The position numbers and the translations under genes were made by a program. DNA of 64,000 nt, taken from Arthrobacter nitrophenolicus (GTDB lineage Bacteria > Actinomycetota > Actinomycetes > Actinomycetales > Micrococcaceae). Shown piece after piece: positions 48,097 to 57,582 of the stretch. The DNA is taken from contig NZ_AOFD01000001.1 of NCBI RefSeq assembly GCF_000332815.1, positions 1 through 64,000 of the forward strand. Direction: 5' to 3'. The notes under the pieces were generated by a model that worked only from the letters and a program-made list of their open reading frames with translations, was not told the DNA's origin and did not search any database. How positions within the stretch are numbered: the first letter of the stretch is position 1; each line of letters opens with the position of its first letter.

Positions 48097-48936
48097 TCAG
48101 CTGCTGAACGGCAACCGGTGCAGGCGCTCGCCCGCCTCCGTGTTGCGGCGGCGCAGCTGCGTCAGCCTGGCGAGTTCGCGGGAACGGCGTTCGGCAACGA
48201 CGGCGGCAAGGAAGTCGTCCGCGCTGGTCCCCGCCGGCGGGGGCGGGGCCACATGGGCAGCCAGTTCGGTGGCAATCGACGCCGCCATTCCGGCGCGTGA
48301 CAGAGGTGCCATCCGGTGGGCCTGGCGGATGAACTGGGAAGCCCGTCGGGCCGTTGCGTCGGGAATTCTTCCAATATCCGCATGCGCTGCCCAGGCGTGC
48401 AGCCGTGGCGGGACGAAGACGGGAACTGCTTCTTCCACCGGCACCCGGGTGCGGATGGCATGGGTTCCCGCCAGCAGGTCGCCCAGCCGGCGCGATTTGT
48501 CGTTGAAGAGCGCCACCGCCAGCGCGAGCCCGCCCAGGGTCAGGTAGACCTCCAGGAACCCGGTGAGGCCGCGGATGAGGGCATGCCGGAAGCGGATGGC
48601 ACCGCCGTCGTCCCGGACCACCCGCAACCCTGCTGCCAGCTTGCCCAGGGACAGGCCCCGGCTCAGGGTTTCCACTGCCACCGGGAGGATCACCAGGCAG
48701 AAGATAACGCTGGACAGGACCAGCGCACGCATGGCTGCCTCATCCAGGTCTTCGCCGGCCGCCGCCAGGCCAATGAGGATCACCACCAGCAGCACGGCGT
48801 GGAAGAGGACGTCGAGGACAAGCCCCAGCGCACGCGCGCCAAACGAGGCGGGGCGCAGTTCCAGGACCACTGCCTCGCCGGTGACGATCGACCCCACAGC
48901 AGGTACCCCCTCGCGGCTGACGGTGCGGACGGTCAA
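48097..48936 (-). CDS. RDD family membrane protein
   Basis: 279 residues. RDD domain with helices: ARALGLVLDVLFHAVLLVVILIG, ALVLSSVIFCLVILPVAVETLSRG and VYLTLGGLALAVALF. The Arg-Asp-Asp pattern is degenerate (FGARALGLVLDV). The C-terminal 110 residues are cytoplasmic, helical and charged. The start is read as TTG 48936; TAGACT abuts it with no spacer, so the start may be internal. It diverges from the SpoIIM-like gene, a common RDD partner in actinobacteria. Confidence 0.85.
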   Translation of the reverse strand: MTVRTVSREGVPAVGSIVTGEAVVLELRPASFGARALGLVLDVLFHAVLLVVILIGLAAAGEDLDEAAMRALVLSSVIFCLVILPVAVETLSRGLSLGKLAAGLRVVRDDGGAIRFRHALIRGLTGFLEVYLTLGGLALAVALFNDKSRRLGDLLAGTHAIRTRVPVEEAVPVFVPPRLHAWAAHADIGRIPDATARRASQFIRQAHRMAPLSRAGMAASIATELAAHVAPPPPAGTSADDFLAAVVAERRSRELARLTQLRRRNTEAGERLHRLPFSS

Positions 48937-48954
48937 AGTCTAGTGCCGTGCCGC

Positions 48955-48960
48955 TAGGCT
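48955..48960 (+). promoter_or_regulatory. -10 box TAGGCT, leaderless start of the SpoIIM-like gene
   Basis: TAGGCT stands 6 nt before GTG 48967. Confidence 0.55.
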
Positions 48961-48966
48961 GGTCGC

Positions 48967-49959
48967 GTGGATATGGACGCCTTCTCCGCGGTGAACGGGG
49001 ACAAGTGGGCACGGCTGCACGAACTCGCCGCCAAGGGCAGGCTCAGCGGGCGGGAAGCCGATGAGCTGTTGGCCCTCTACCAGTCCGCGTCCTCCAACCT
49101 GTCCCTGATCCGTTCAATTGCCCCCGAAAGCGGCCTGTCCGCCTCGCTTTCTGCCACGCTTGCGCTGGCCAGGACCAGGTTCACCGGCGCGCGGTCCAAT
49201 CCGATGGCCGACCTGGCACGGTTCTTCGTGGTGGCGCTCCCGGCCGCTTTCTACCGGCTCACCTGGCTCACCCTTGCCTGCGGGCTGGCGTTCGTTGCCA
49301 TCGGCGCCGCCTATGCGCTCTGGATTGGAACATCCCCCGAAGCCCTGCGGGCGGTGGCTTCCGAGGCCGCCGCCAGGCAGTACGTGGAGGAGGACTTCAT
49401 CGACTACTACTCCGAGAACCCGGCAGCGTCCTTCGCCGGCGCGGTGTGGACGAACAACGCCTGGATCAGCGCCCAGGCGGTGGCGCTGGGCATCACCGGC
49501 ATCTGGGTACCCATGATCCTGTACGGCAACGCGCAGGGCGTGGGGATTGCGGCAGGAGTCTTCGCCGCTGCCGGAAAGTCCGACGTCTTCTTCAGCTACA
49601 TCCTGCCGCACGGCCTGATGGAACTCACCGCCGTCTTTATCGCGTGCGCTGCCGGCCTGCGGATCTTCTGGGCCATGGTCTCGCCCGGTCCCCGGACCAG
49701 GGGCCGCGCGGTGGCCGAGGAAGGCAGGTCGCTGATCACGGTGGCACTGGGCCTGGTCCTGGTCCTCTTTGCCTCCGGCCTCGTCGAAGCGTATGTCACG
49801 CCCAGCCCGCTTCCGGTGTGGGCCAAGATCGGCATTGGGGCGGCCGTCCTGGCTGCCTACTGGGTGTACGTCCTGGTGTGGGGGCGGCGCGCCTACCTGG
49901 CCGGGGAACGTGGCGACCTGCGCCGCGAAGATGCCGGGTATACGGAAATCGCTGCCTGA
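48967..49959 (+). CDS. Stage II sporulation protein M-like (DUF95) membrane protein
   Basis: 330 residues. The cytoplasmic N-terminal 90 residues include KWARLHELAAKGRLSGREADELLALYQ. Five helices follow, with the family block FGAVWTNNAWISAQAVALGITGIWVPMILYGNAQGVGIAAGVF-like around 155-195. Non-sporulating actinobacteria carry it next to an RDD protein; the role may lie in cell-wall or membrane remodelling. Confidence 0.88.
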   Translation: MDMDAFSAVNGDKWARLHELAAKGRLSGREADELLALYQSASSNLSLIRSIAPESGLSASLSATLALARTRFTGARSNPMADLARFFVVALPAAFYRLTWLTLACGLAFVAIGAAYALWIGTSPEALRAVASEAAARQYVEEDFIDYYSENPAASFAGAVWTNNAWISAQAVALGITGIWVPMILYGNAQGVGIAAGVFAAAGKSDVFFSYILPHGLMELTAVFIACAAGLRIFWAMVSPGPRTRGRAVAEEGRSLITVALGLVLVLFASGLVEAYVTPSPLPVWAKIGIGAAVLAAYWVYVLVWGRRAYLAGERGDLRREDAGYTEIAA

Positions 49960-50086
49960 ATCGTTGTAATCCGGCCGGGGTGGTTCCTCGCTCCGCGTTA
50001 GCCCCGGACTGTAGGCTCGTGAACAGATAAAACGTGCGCCAGCAGACCCTGGCGCGGCGTGTCAACCCTACGGAAGTGACGCTGCT

Positions 50087-51261
50087 GTGAAAGACGAAAC
50101 ACCGGCCCGCGCCAAGAGCGCCGCGCCGCAGCCGGAACCGTTCCTGGATACGTCCGGCGACTCCGACGAGCCCGCCTTTTCGTGGCTGACCCCGGCCGGT
50201 ACGGACCCTGCCCGGACCGCAGGCGAACCCGGCTCCACCGAAGACCCGTCCGCCGCTGCCGGTTCAACTGCCGTTCCGGGGAATTCCGGAGGAGAGCCGG
50301 AGTCCGGAAATTCCCAGCCGGACAGCAGGGCCGGCCGGAAAGCGGCCGAGGCAGCTGCCCTGCCTTCCGACAGGACCGCACCTTCCGGGACTGAACCTTC
50401 TCCTGACACCGCACGTTCTTCCGGGGCTGAAGCTTCGGACGACTCCGAAGCACCCGGCCGCGAAAGCACGCCGGTCTTCCGGGAAACCCTCGAAACCTCG
50501 GCCCTGCAGGTGCGTCCGCCGCAGGAAGAGGTGGAACGGCGCAACGCGGAGCGGGAGAGCGCGGCCAACGCCAAACCGGTGGCCCCGCGGGTCATGCAGG
50601 TCCTGCTGGCCATCATCTTCCCGGTGGTGCTCCTGGTCCTCGCCGTGCGAGCGGTGACCAGCCCGCTGTTCCTGTGGGTGGAATACAACCGCCCCGGCTT
50701 CCCGGGCGACGGGTACGGTTTCAGCACGGATGACCGGATGACGTATGGCTCCTACGCCGTCGACTATTTGAGCAACTGGTCAGGCCCCCGGTACCTTGGC
50801 GACCTGGTGCACCGCAGCGGGGACAAGCTGTTCAAGGACGGCGAAGTCAGCCACATGGCGGACGTCAAGCTGGTCATCCTGTCCACTTTCGGTGCAGGGG
50901 TTCTCCTGCTCCTCCTGGGCCTCATCGCTGTCCTCTACCTCCGGAAGCGCAGCACGGGGGGAGTCCGCCGTGGCCTGTTCGCCGGCTCCATCGTCACCCT
51001 GGTCCTCATCCTGGGCCTTGGCACACTGGCGTTCCTGGGCTGGCAGCAATTCTTCACCGAGTTCCACCGGATCTTCTTCGCGGATGGCTCCTGGACCTTC
51101 AGCCTGGACGACACCCTGATCCGGCTGTTCCCCGGCCAGTTCTGGATCGATGCCGGCATCGTCATCGCCGGCCTGGTGCTGCTGACGGCGCTGGTGACGC
51201 TCATCCTCACCTGGCCGACGCGCCGCCGCCGCGGCCTGCCGCCCAAGGAGACGGCGGCCGA

Positions 51262-51271
<10 letters not shown>
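50087..51271 (+). CDS. TIGR01906 family (DUF1461) membrane protein with long disordered N-terminus
   Basis: 394 residues, GTG 50087 with GGAAG upstream. Residues 1-165 are low-complexity Pro/Ala/Glu/Ser-rich and unlikely to fold. The membrane domain follows with four helices (VMQVLLAIIFPVVLLVLAVRAV; LVILSTFGAGVLLLLLGLIAVLYL; GLFAGSIVTLVLILGLGTLAFLGW; DAGIVIAGLVLLTALVTLILTW) and the conserved outer loop FFADGSWTFSLDDTLIRLFPGQFWIDAG. Its end overlaps the convergent acyl-CoA synthetase gene by 10 bp. Function unknown. Confidence 0.85.
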
Positions 51272-53090
<1,819 letters not shown>

Positions 53091-53156
53091 AGCAGGTCTC
53101 CGTTCCGCTGCCAGGCCGCGGCAGCGGCTTCGATCGGGTCTGATTGCAATCCTGCC

Positions 53157-54908
53157 CTAGATCCAGGAAGGCATCCACATCCGCACCCGCCAGGCGTCGT
53201 AGGGGATGACCTCGGCTGCCCAGATGGGGTAGAAGAAGGACGAGAGCAGGACGGCCGCCGCCACGAACAGGGCCACCAGGTACAGGCCCGCGCGGCGCCG
53301 CCATGGCGGGTCCCCGGCCCGCCCCAGGACCAGGCCCAGGCAATATGCGAGGGCCAGGACCAGGAACGGCTCGAAGGAGACGGCGTAGAAGTAGAACATG
53401 GTCCGCTCCGGGTAGAGGAACCACGGAAGGTACCCGGCGCCGACGCCGGCGAGGATTGCACCGGCCCGCCAGTCACGCCGGCCAGCCCACCAGAACAGCA
53501 GGACCACGAGGGATATGACGGCGGCCCACCAGATCAGGGGGTTGCCCACGGACAGGATGGCTGAGGTGCATTTCGCTACGGCACATCCCGGCGTGCCCTG
53601 CTCCGGGGATTCATAGAAGAACGACGTCGGCCTGCCGAGTACCAGCCAGCTCCAGGCACTTGCCTCATACGGGTGCTCGGAGCCGAGGCCCTGGTGGAAC
53701 GTGTAGGCCTCGCGGTGGTAGTGGGCGAGGGACCTGATGGAGTCCGGCAGCCAGCCCCATTCAGCGGACGGATTGCTCTCCGCCCAGCGGCGAAAGTAGG
53801 CATCCTCCGAGCGGAACCAGCCGGTCCAGGTAGCCCCGTACACCAGGAATGCCACGGGGACGGTGCTGAGGAACGCCGGAATCCCGTCCTTGATGGCCCC
53901 GCCGCTGATCCAGCCGCGGATTCCTGCCACGCGCCGGGCACTGAGGTCCCAGATGACTGTGAGGAGGCCAAATCCGGCCAGGAAGAACAGCCCGGACCAT
54001 TTGGTGCCCACAGCGAGTCCCAGGCAGATTCCGGCCGCCAGCCGCCACCAGCGGATCCCGAGCCAGGGACCGGTCAACAGCATTTGGGGCGGCGGCTGTC
54101 CGCCGTTCCGGGCCGCCGCCTGCGCCAGGCGTGCGGCGAGCCGGCGCCGCCCATCGTCCCGGTCCAGCAGCAGGGCACCGAAGGCAGCGAGGATCCAGAA
54201 CATCAGGAAGATGTCCAGCAGGGAAGTCCTGGACATCACCAGGTGGTGCCCGTCCACGGCAAGGAGCAGGCCGGCGGCGCCGGCCAGCGGGAGGGACCGG
54301 AACAGTTTCAGGGCTATCAGGGCCAGGAGCAAGATGGAAAGGGTGCCGGTGAACGCTGCAGCGAACCGCCAGCCAAAGGAATTGTCCGCGCCGAACAGGG
54401 CCATCCCGGCGGCGATCATCCACTTGCCCACCGGCGGATGGACCACGTATTCGGGGGAGGGGAGCAGCACCGACGGATCGCCGGCGTTGAAGGAATCGTT
54501 CGCCTTGTCCGGCCAGTTGCGCTCATAGCCGCTGATGAGGAACGAGTACGCGTCCTTGACGTAGTACGTTTCGTCAAAGACCAGCTTGTGCGGGGCGTCC
54601 AGCCGGACGAAGCGGAGGATCCCGCCGGCCACCGCCGTCAGCACCGGAACCAGCAGCATCCACAGCCGCAGCGACGGCGGGTAGTCCCGCCAGGAGCGCA
54701 CTTCCCCGAGGAGCCGTGCGTACAGCGCTTCGCGTGTGAAGGCCTCTGCCGGGCGGCTGATCCATGGCCGGCCCGCCGGGCCGCCTTCCATCGGGGTTTC
54801 CCCTCCGCTGGTTGGTGCCTCCGGGGAGTCCTGGCCGGGGGCGGGGGGAGCGGGATGTCCGGCGCTGAGCCGTGCAGCTTCCTGCGGCTGCGTCGAGGTC
54901 TGCGTCAC
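53157..54908 (-). CDS. Dolichyl-phosphate-mannose--protein mannosyltransferase (PMT family)
   Basis: 583 residues. Transfers mannose from polyprenyl phosphate mannose to Ser/Thr of secreted proteins. First loop has the catalytic acidic motif FDETYYVKDAYSFL near residue 113 and VHPPVGKWMIAAG near 155, followed by about ten membrane helices; the last 40 residues re-enter the membrane (AGLYLVALFVAAAVLLSSFFYPIW). The GTG 54908 has a leaderless TAGCAT box 6 nt upstream. It diverges from rsmI as Rv1002c/Rv1003 do in M. tuberculosis. Confidence 0.94.
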   Translation of the reverse strand: MTQTSTQPQEAARLSAGHPAPPAPGQDSPEAPTSGGETPMEGGPAGRPWISRPAEAFTREALYARLLGEVRSWRDYPPSLRLWMLLVPVLTAVAGGILRFVRLDAPHKLVFDETYYVKDAYSFLISGYERNWPDKANDSFNAGDPSVLLPSPEYVVHPPVGKWMIAAGMALFGADNSFGWRFAAAFTGTLSILLLALIALKLFRSLPLAGAAGLLLAVDGHHLVMSRTSLLDIFLMFWILAAFGALLLDRDDGRRRLAARLAQAAARNGGQPPPQMLLTGPWLGIRWWRLAAGICLGLAVGTKWSGLFFLAGFGLLTVIWDLSARRVAGIRGWISGGAIKDGIPAFLSTVPVAFLVYGATWTGWFRSEDAYFRRWAESNPSAEWGWLPDSIRSLAHYHREAYTFHQGLGSEHPYEASAWSWLVLGRPTSFFYESPEQGTPGCAVAKCTSAILSVGNPLIWWAAVISLVVLLFWWAGRRDWRAGAILAGVGAGYLPWFLYPERTMFYFYAVSFEPFLVLALAYCLGLVLGRAGDPPWRRRAGLYLVALFVAAAVLLSSFFYPIWAAEVIPYDAWRVRMWMPSWI

Positions 54909-54914
54909 GAGCCC

Positions 54915-54920
54915 ATGCTA
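54915..54920 (-). promoter_or_regulatory. -10 box TAGCAT, leaderless start of the PMT gene
   Basis: On the minus strand TAGCAT stands 6 nt before GTG 54908. Confidence 0.5.
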
Positions 54921-54949
54921 CCTTTTGCGGCTGGCAGTCCCCCCGGCAG

Positions 54950-54955
54950 TAGGCT
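54950..54955 (+). promoter_or_regulatory. -10 box TAGGCT, leaderless start of rsmI
   Basis: TAGGCT stands 6 nt before GTG 54962; the GGAGG that follows it is only 1 nt from the start codon, too close to act as a normal ribosome site. Confidence 0.5.
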
Positions 54956-54961
54956 GGAGGC

Positions 54962-55837
54962 GTGGACCCTCACCCCAGCACCCCGCCAGAATCCGGCCCG
55001 GCAGCGGCAGGACGCATCATCCTGGCCGCCACTCCGATCGGAAACACGGGCGACGCCTCCGCCCGGCTGGTGGAACTGCTGGCGACAGCGGACATCGTTG
55101 CCGCTGAAGACACCCGCCGCCTGCACCGGCTGGTGCAAAGCCTCGGCATCACGGTGGCGGGGCGGATCATCAGCTACCACGAGCACAATGAGGCGGCCAA
55201 GACCTCGGAACTGCTGGACCAGGTCAGGACCGGCAGCACGCTGGTGATGGTGACTGACGCCGGCATGCCGTCCGTGTCCGATCCCGGCTTCCGGCTGGTG
55301 GAAGGCGCAGTGGCCGCCGGACTGACGGTAACGGCGGTTCCCGGGCCTTCCGCCGTCCTGACGGCGCTGGCCCTCTCCGGCCTGCCGACTGACCGTTTCT
55401 GTTTCGAAGGTTTCCTTCCCCGGAAAGCGGGCGAACGGGCAGCCCGGCTGGCCGAGCTTGCCGGCGAACGCCGCACCATGGTCTTTTTCGAGGCGCCGCA
55501 CCGGCTTGAGGCCATGCTCCGGGCGCTCAAGGAACGTTTCGGGGCGGACCGGCGGGTGGCTGTCTGCCGCGAACTGACCAAAACCTACGAGGAAGTCCTC
55601 CGCGGCCCGCTCGGCGAGCTCCTGCAGTGGGCGGAAAACTCCGACGTCAGGGGCGAGATCGCCGTCGTGGTGGCCGGTGCGCCGGAACAGGCAGCGGGCA
55701 CCCCCGAGGACCACGTCGCGGCGGTGAACGACCTGGTGGCCCAGGGCATCCGGCTCAAGGAAGCCGTGGCCGCTGTTGCCGAGGACGTCCGGGTAAGCAA
55801 ACGGGAGCTCTATTCCGCCGTGCTGGCGGCCCGCTGA
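54962..55837 (+). CDS. rsmI: 16S rRNA (cytidine(1402)-2'-O)-methyltransferase
   Basis: 291 residues. SAM-dependent 2'-O-methylation of C1402 in the decoding centre. The tetrapyrrole-methylase fold is evident: ILAATPIGNTGDASARLVELLATADIVAAEDTRR at about 20-53, ISYHEHNE near 69, VTDAGMPSVSDPG near 98 and VPGPSAVLTALALSGLPTDRFCFEGFLPRK near 125-155. GTG start with a leaderless -10. Confidence 0.95.
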   Translation: MDPHPSTPPESGPAAAGRIILAATPIGNTGDASARLVELLATADIVAAEDTRRLHRLVQSLGITVAGRIISYHEHNEAAKTSELLDQVRTGSTLVMVTDAGMPSVSDPGFRLVEGAVAAGLTVTAVPGPSAVLTALALSGLPTDRFCFEGFLPRKAGERAARLAELAGERRTMVFFEAPHRLEAMLRALKERFGADRRVAVCRELTKTYEEVLRGPLGELLQWAENSDVRGEIAVVVAGAPEQAAGTPEDHVAAVNDLVAQGIRLKEAVAAVAEDVRVSKRELYSAVLAAR

Positions 55838-55858
55838 CAGGCGCCTGGAAGCCTGCAG

Positions 55859-55886
55859 GTTCTGCTGTGCAGGTGCACAGCAGAAC
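55859..55886. terminator. Perfect hairpin after rsmI
   Basis: A 12-bp perfect stem (55859-55870 with 55875-55886) with an AGGT loop lies 22 bp after the rsmI stop. No T-tract; it is probably a terminator, though a protein-binding palindrome is possible. Confidence 0.55.
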
Positions 55887-56022
55887 GCGGGCCGGGCAGT
55901 GCGCAGCGGCGTAGACCCCGGGCGAATCCCGGCAGTAGTCTGGCACTTAATCAGCCTGATGGGTCCGGCCGTTCCGGCCGCAGCGGAGGGCTGCCACCAA
56001 CCCTACTGACGAGGGAGTCATC

Positions 56023-57522
56023 GTGACTGTCACCGCACAGCCGGCCGTAAGCGCGGACCGCGAAAGCCAGCTTCTGGCCTCTGTTCCCACCGGATTGCTG
56101 ATCAATGGCGAGTGGCGCGATGCCGCTTCCGGCAAGACGTTCGACGTCGAGGATCCCGCCACCGGCAAAGTCCTGCTGAGCATCGCCGACGCCGGCGCGG
56201 AGGACGGTGCCGCAGCACTGGACGCTGCCGTGGCCGCGCAGGAATCCTGGGCGAAGGTGCCCCCGCGGGAACGCGGCGAGATCCTGCGCCGTGCTTTTGA
56301 GCTGGTGACCGAGCGGGCCGAGGACTTCGCGCTCCTGATGACCATGGAGATGGGCAAGCCCCTGGCCGAAGCCCGCGGCGAAGTGACGTACGGCGCCGAG
56401 TTCCTGCGCTGGTTCTCCGAGGAAGCCGTCCGCGCCTTCGGCCGCTACTCCGTTTCCCCGGACGGCAAGTCCCGCTTGCTGGTCACCAAGAAGCCGGTGG
56501 GCCCCTGCCTGCTGATCACGCCGTGGAACTTCCCGCTGGCCATGGCCACCCGCAAGATCGCCCCCGCCGTGGCCGCAGGCTGCACCATGGTGCTGAAGTC
56601 CGCGAACCTCACACCGCTGACCTCGCAGTTGTTCGCCGCGGTAATGCAGGAGGCCGGCCTGCCCGCCGGCGTCCTGAACGTCATCCCCACGTCCACTGCA
56701 GGCGCCACGACCGGGCCGCTGATCAAGGATGCCCGGCTGCGCAAGCTCTCCTTTACCGGGTCCACGGAGGTGGGCCGCCGCCTGCTGTCCGACGCCTCGG
56801 AAACCGTCCTGCGGACCTCGATGGAGCTCGGCGGCAACGCCCCGTTCGTCGTCTTCGAGGACGCAGACCTGGACGCCGCCGTCGCCGGGGCCATGCTGGC
56901 GAAGCTGCGGAACATGGGCGAGGCCTGCACCGCGGCCAACCGGTTCATCGTGCACGAGTCCGTGGCCACCGAATTCGCGGAGAAGTTTGCCGCGAAGATG
57001 AAGGAAATGACCACCGCACGCGGCACCGAACCCGAGTCCAAGGTGGGCCCGCTGATCGACGCCAAGAGCCGTGACAAGGTCCACGAGCTGGTGTCAGACG
57101 CTGTGGCCTCCGGTGCGAAGGCCGTCCTGGGTGGCGCTCCGGTGGACGGGCCGGGCTACTTCTACCAGCCCACCATCCTGGCTGGCGTCACCGAGGGAAC
57201 CCGCATCCTGTCCGAGGAAATCTTCGGACCCGTGGCCCCGATCATCACCTTCTCCTCGGAAGATGACGCCGTCCGCCTGGCCAACAACACCGAGTACGGT
57301 CTGGTGGCCTACGTCTTCACCAAGGACCTGAACCGCGGCATCCGGATGGGCGAACGCCTTGAGACCGGCATGCTGGGCCTGAACGCCGGCGTCATCTCGA
57401 ACGCGGCAGCACCCTTCGGCGGCGTCAAGCAGTCCGGCCTGGGACGCGAAGGCGGCCTGGAGGGCATCGAGGAATACCTGTACACCCAGTACATCGGCAT
57501 CGCCGACCCCTACGCGGGATAA
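56023..57522 (+). CDS. gabD: Succinate-semialdehyde dehydrogenase (aldehyde dehydrogenase superfamily)
   Basis: 499 residues, GTG 56023 with GAGGGAG 6 nt upstream. Oxidises succinate semialdehyde to succinate, linking 4-aminobutyrate or related breakdown to the citric acid cycle. Landmarks: PWNFPLAMATRKIAPAVAAG near 166-185, FTGSTEVGRR near 245, catalytic Glu in MELGGNAP near 268 and catalytic Cys in NMGEACTAANRF near 302 (GabD2-like spelling). The C-terminus GGVKQSGLGREGGLEGIEEYL is typical. No aminotransferase lies next to it. Confidence 0.9.
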   Translation: MTVTAQPAVSADRESQLLASVPTGLLINGEWRDAASGKTFDVEDPATGKVLLSIADAGAEDGAAALDAAVAAQESWAKVPPRERGEILRRAFELVTERAEDFALLMTMEMGKPLAEARGEVTYGAEFLRWFSEEAVRAFGRYSVSPDGKSRLLVTKKPVGPCLLITPWNFPLAMATRKIAPAVAAGCTMVLKSANLTPLTSQLFAAVMQEAGLPAGVLNVIPTSTAGATTGPLIKDARLRKLSFTGSTEVGRRLLSDASETVLRTSMELGGNAPFVVFEDADLDAAVAGAMLAKLRNMGEACTAANRFIVHESVATEFAEKFAAKMKEMTTARGTEPESKVGPLIDAKSRDKVHELVSDAVASGAKAVLGGAPVDGPGYFYQPTILAGVTEGTRILSEEIFGPVAPIITFSSEDDAVRLANNTEYGLVAYVFTKDLNRGIRMGERLETGMLGLNAGVISNAAAPFGGVKQSGLGREGGLEGIEEYLYTQYIGIADPYAG

Positions 57523-57539
57523 CAATCAGGGGAGTGCTT

Positions 57540-57565
57540 CGGCCCGGGCAGGCGAGCCCGGGCCG
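57540..57565. terminator. Hairpin between gabD and the transglutaminase gene
   Basis: CGGCCCGGGC (57540-57549) pairs with GCCCGGGCCG (57556-57565) between convergent genes; no T-tract. Confidence 0.65.
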
Positions 57566-57582
57566 CAGGCCGCCGCCCGCCC

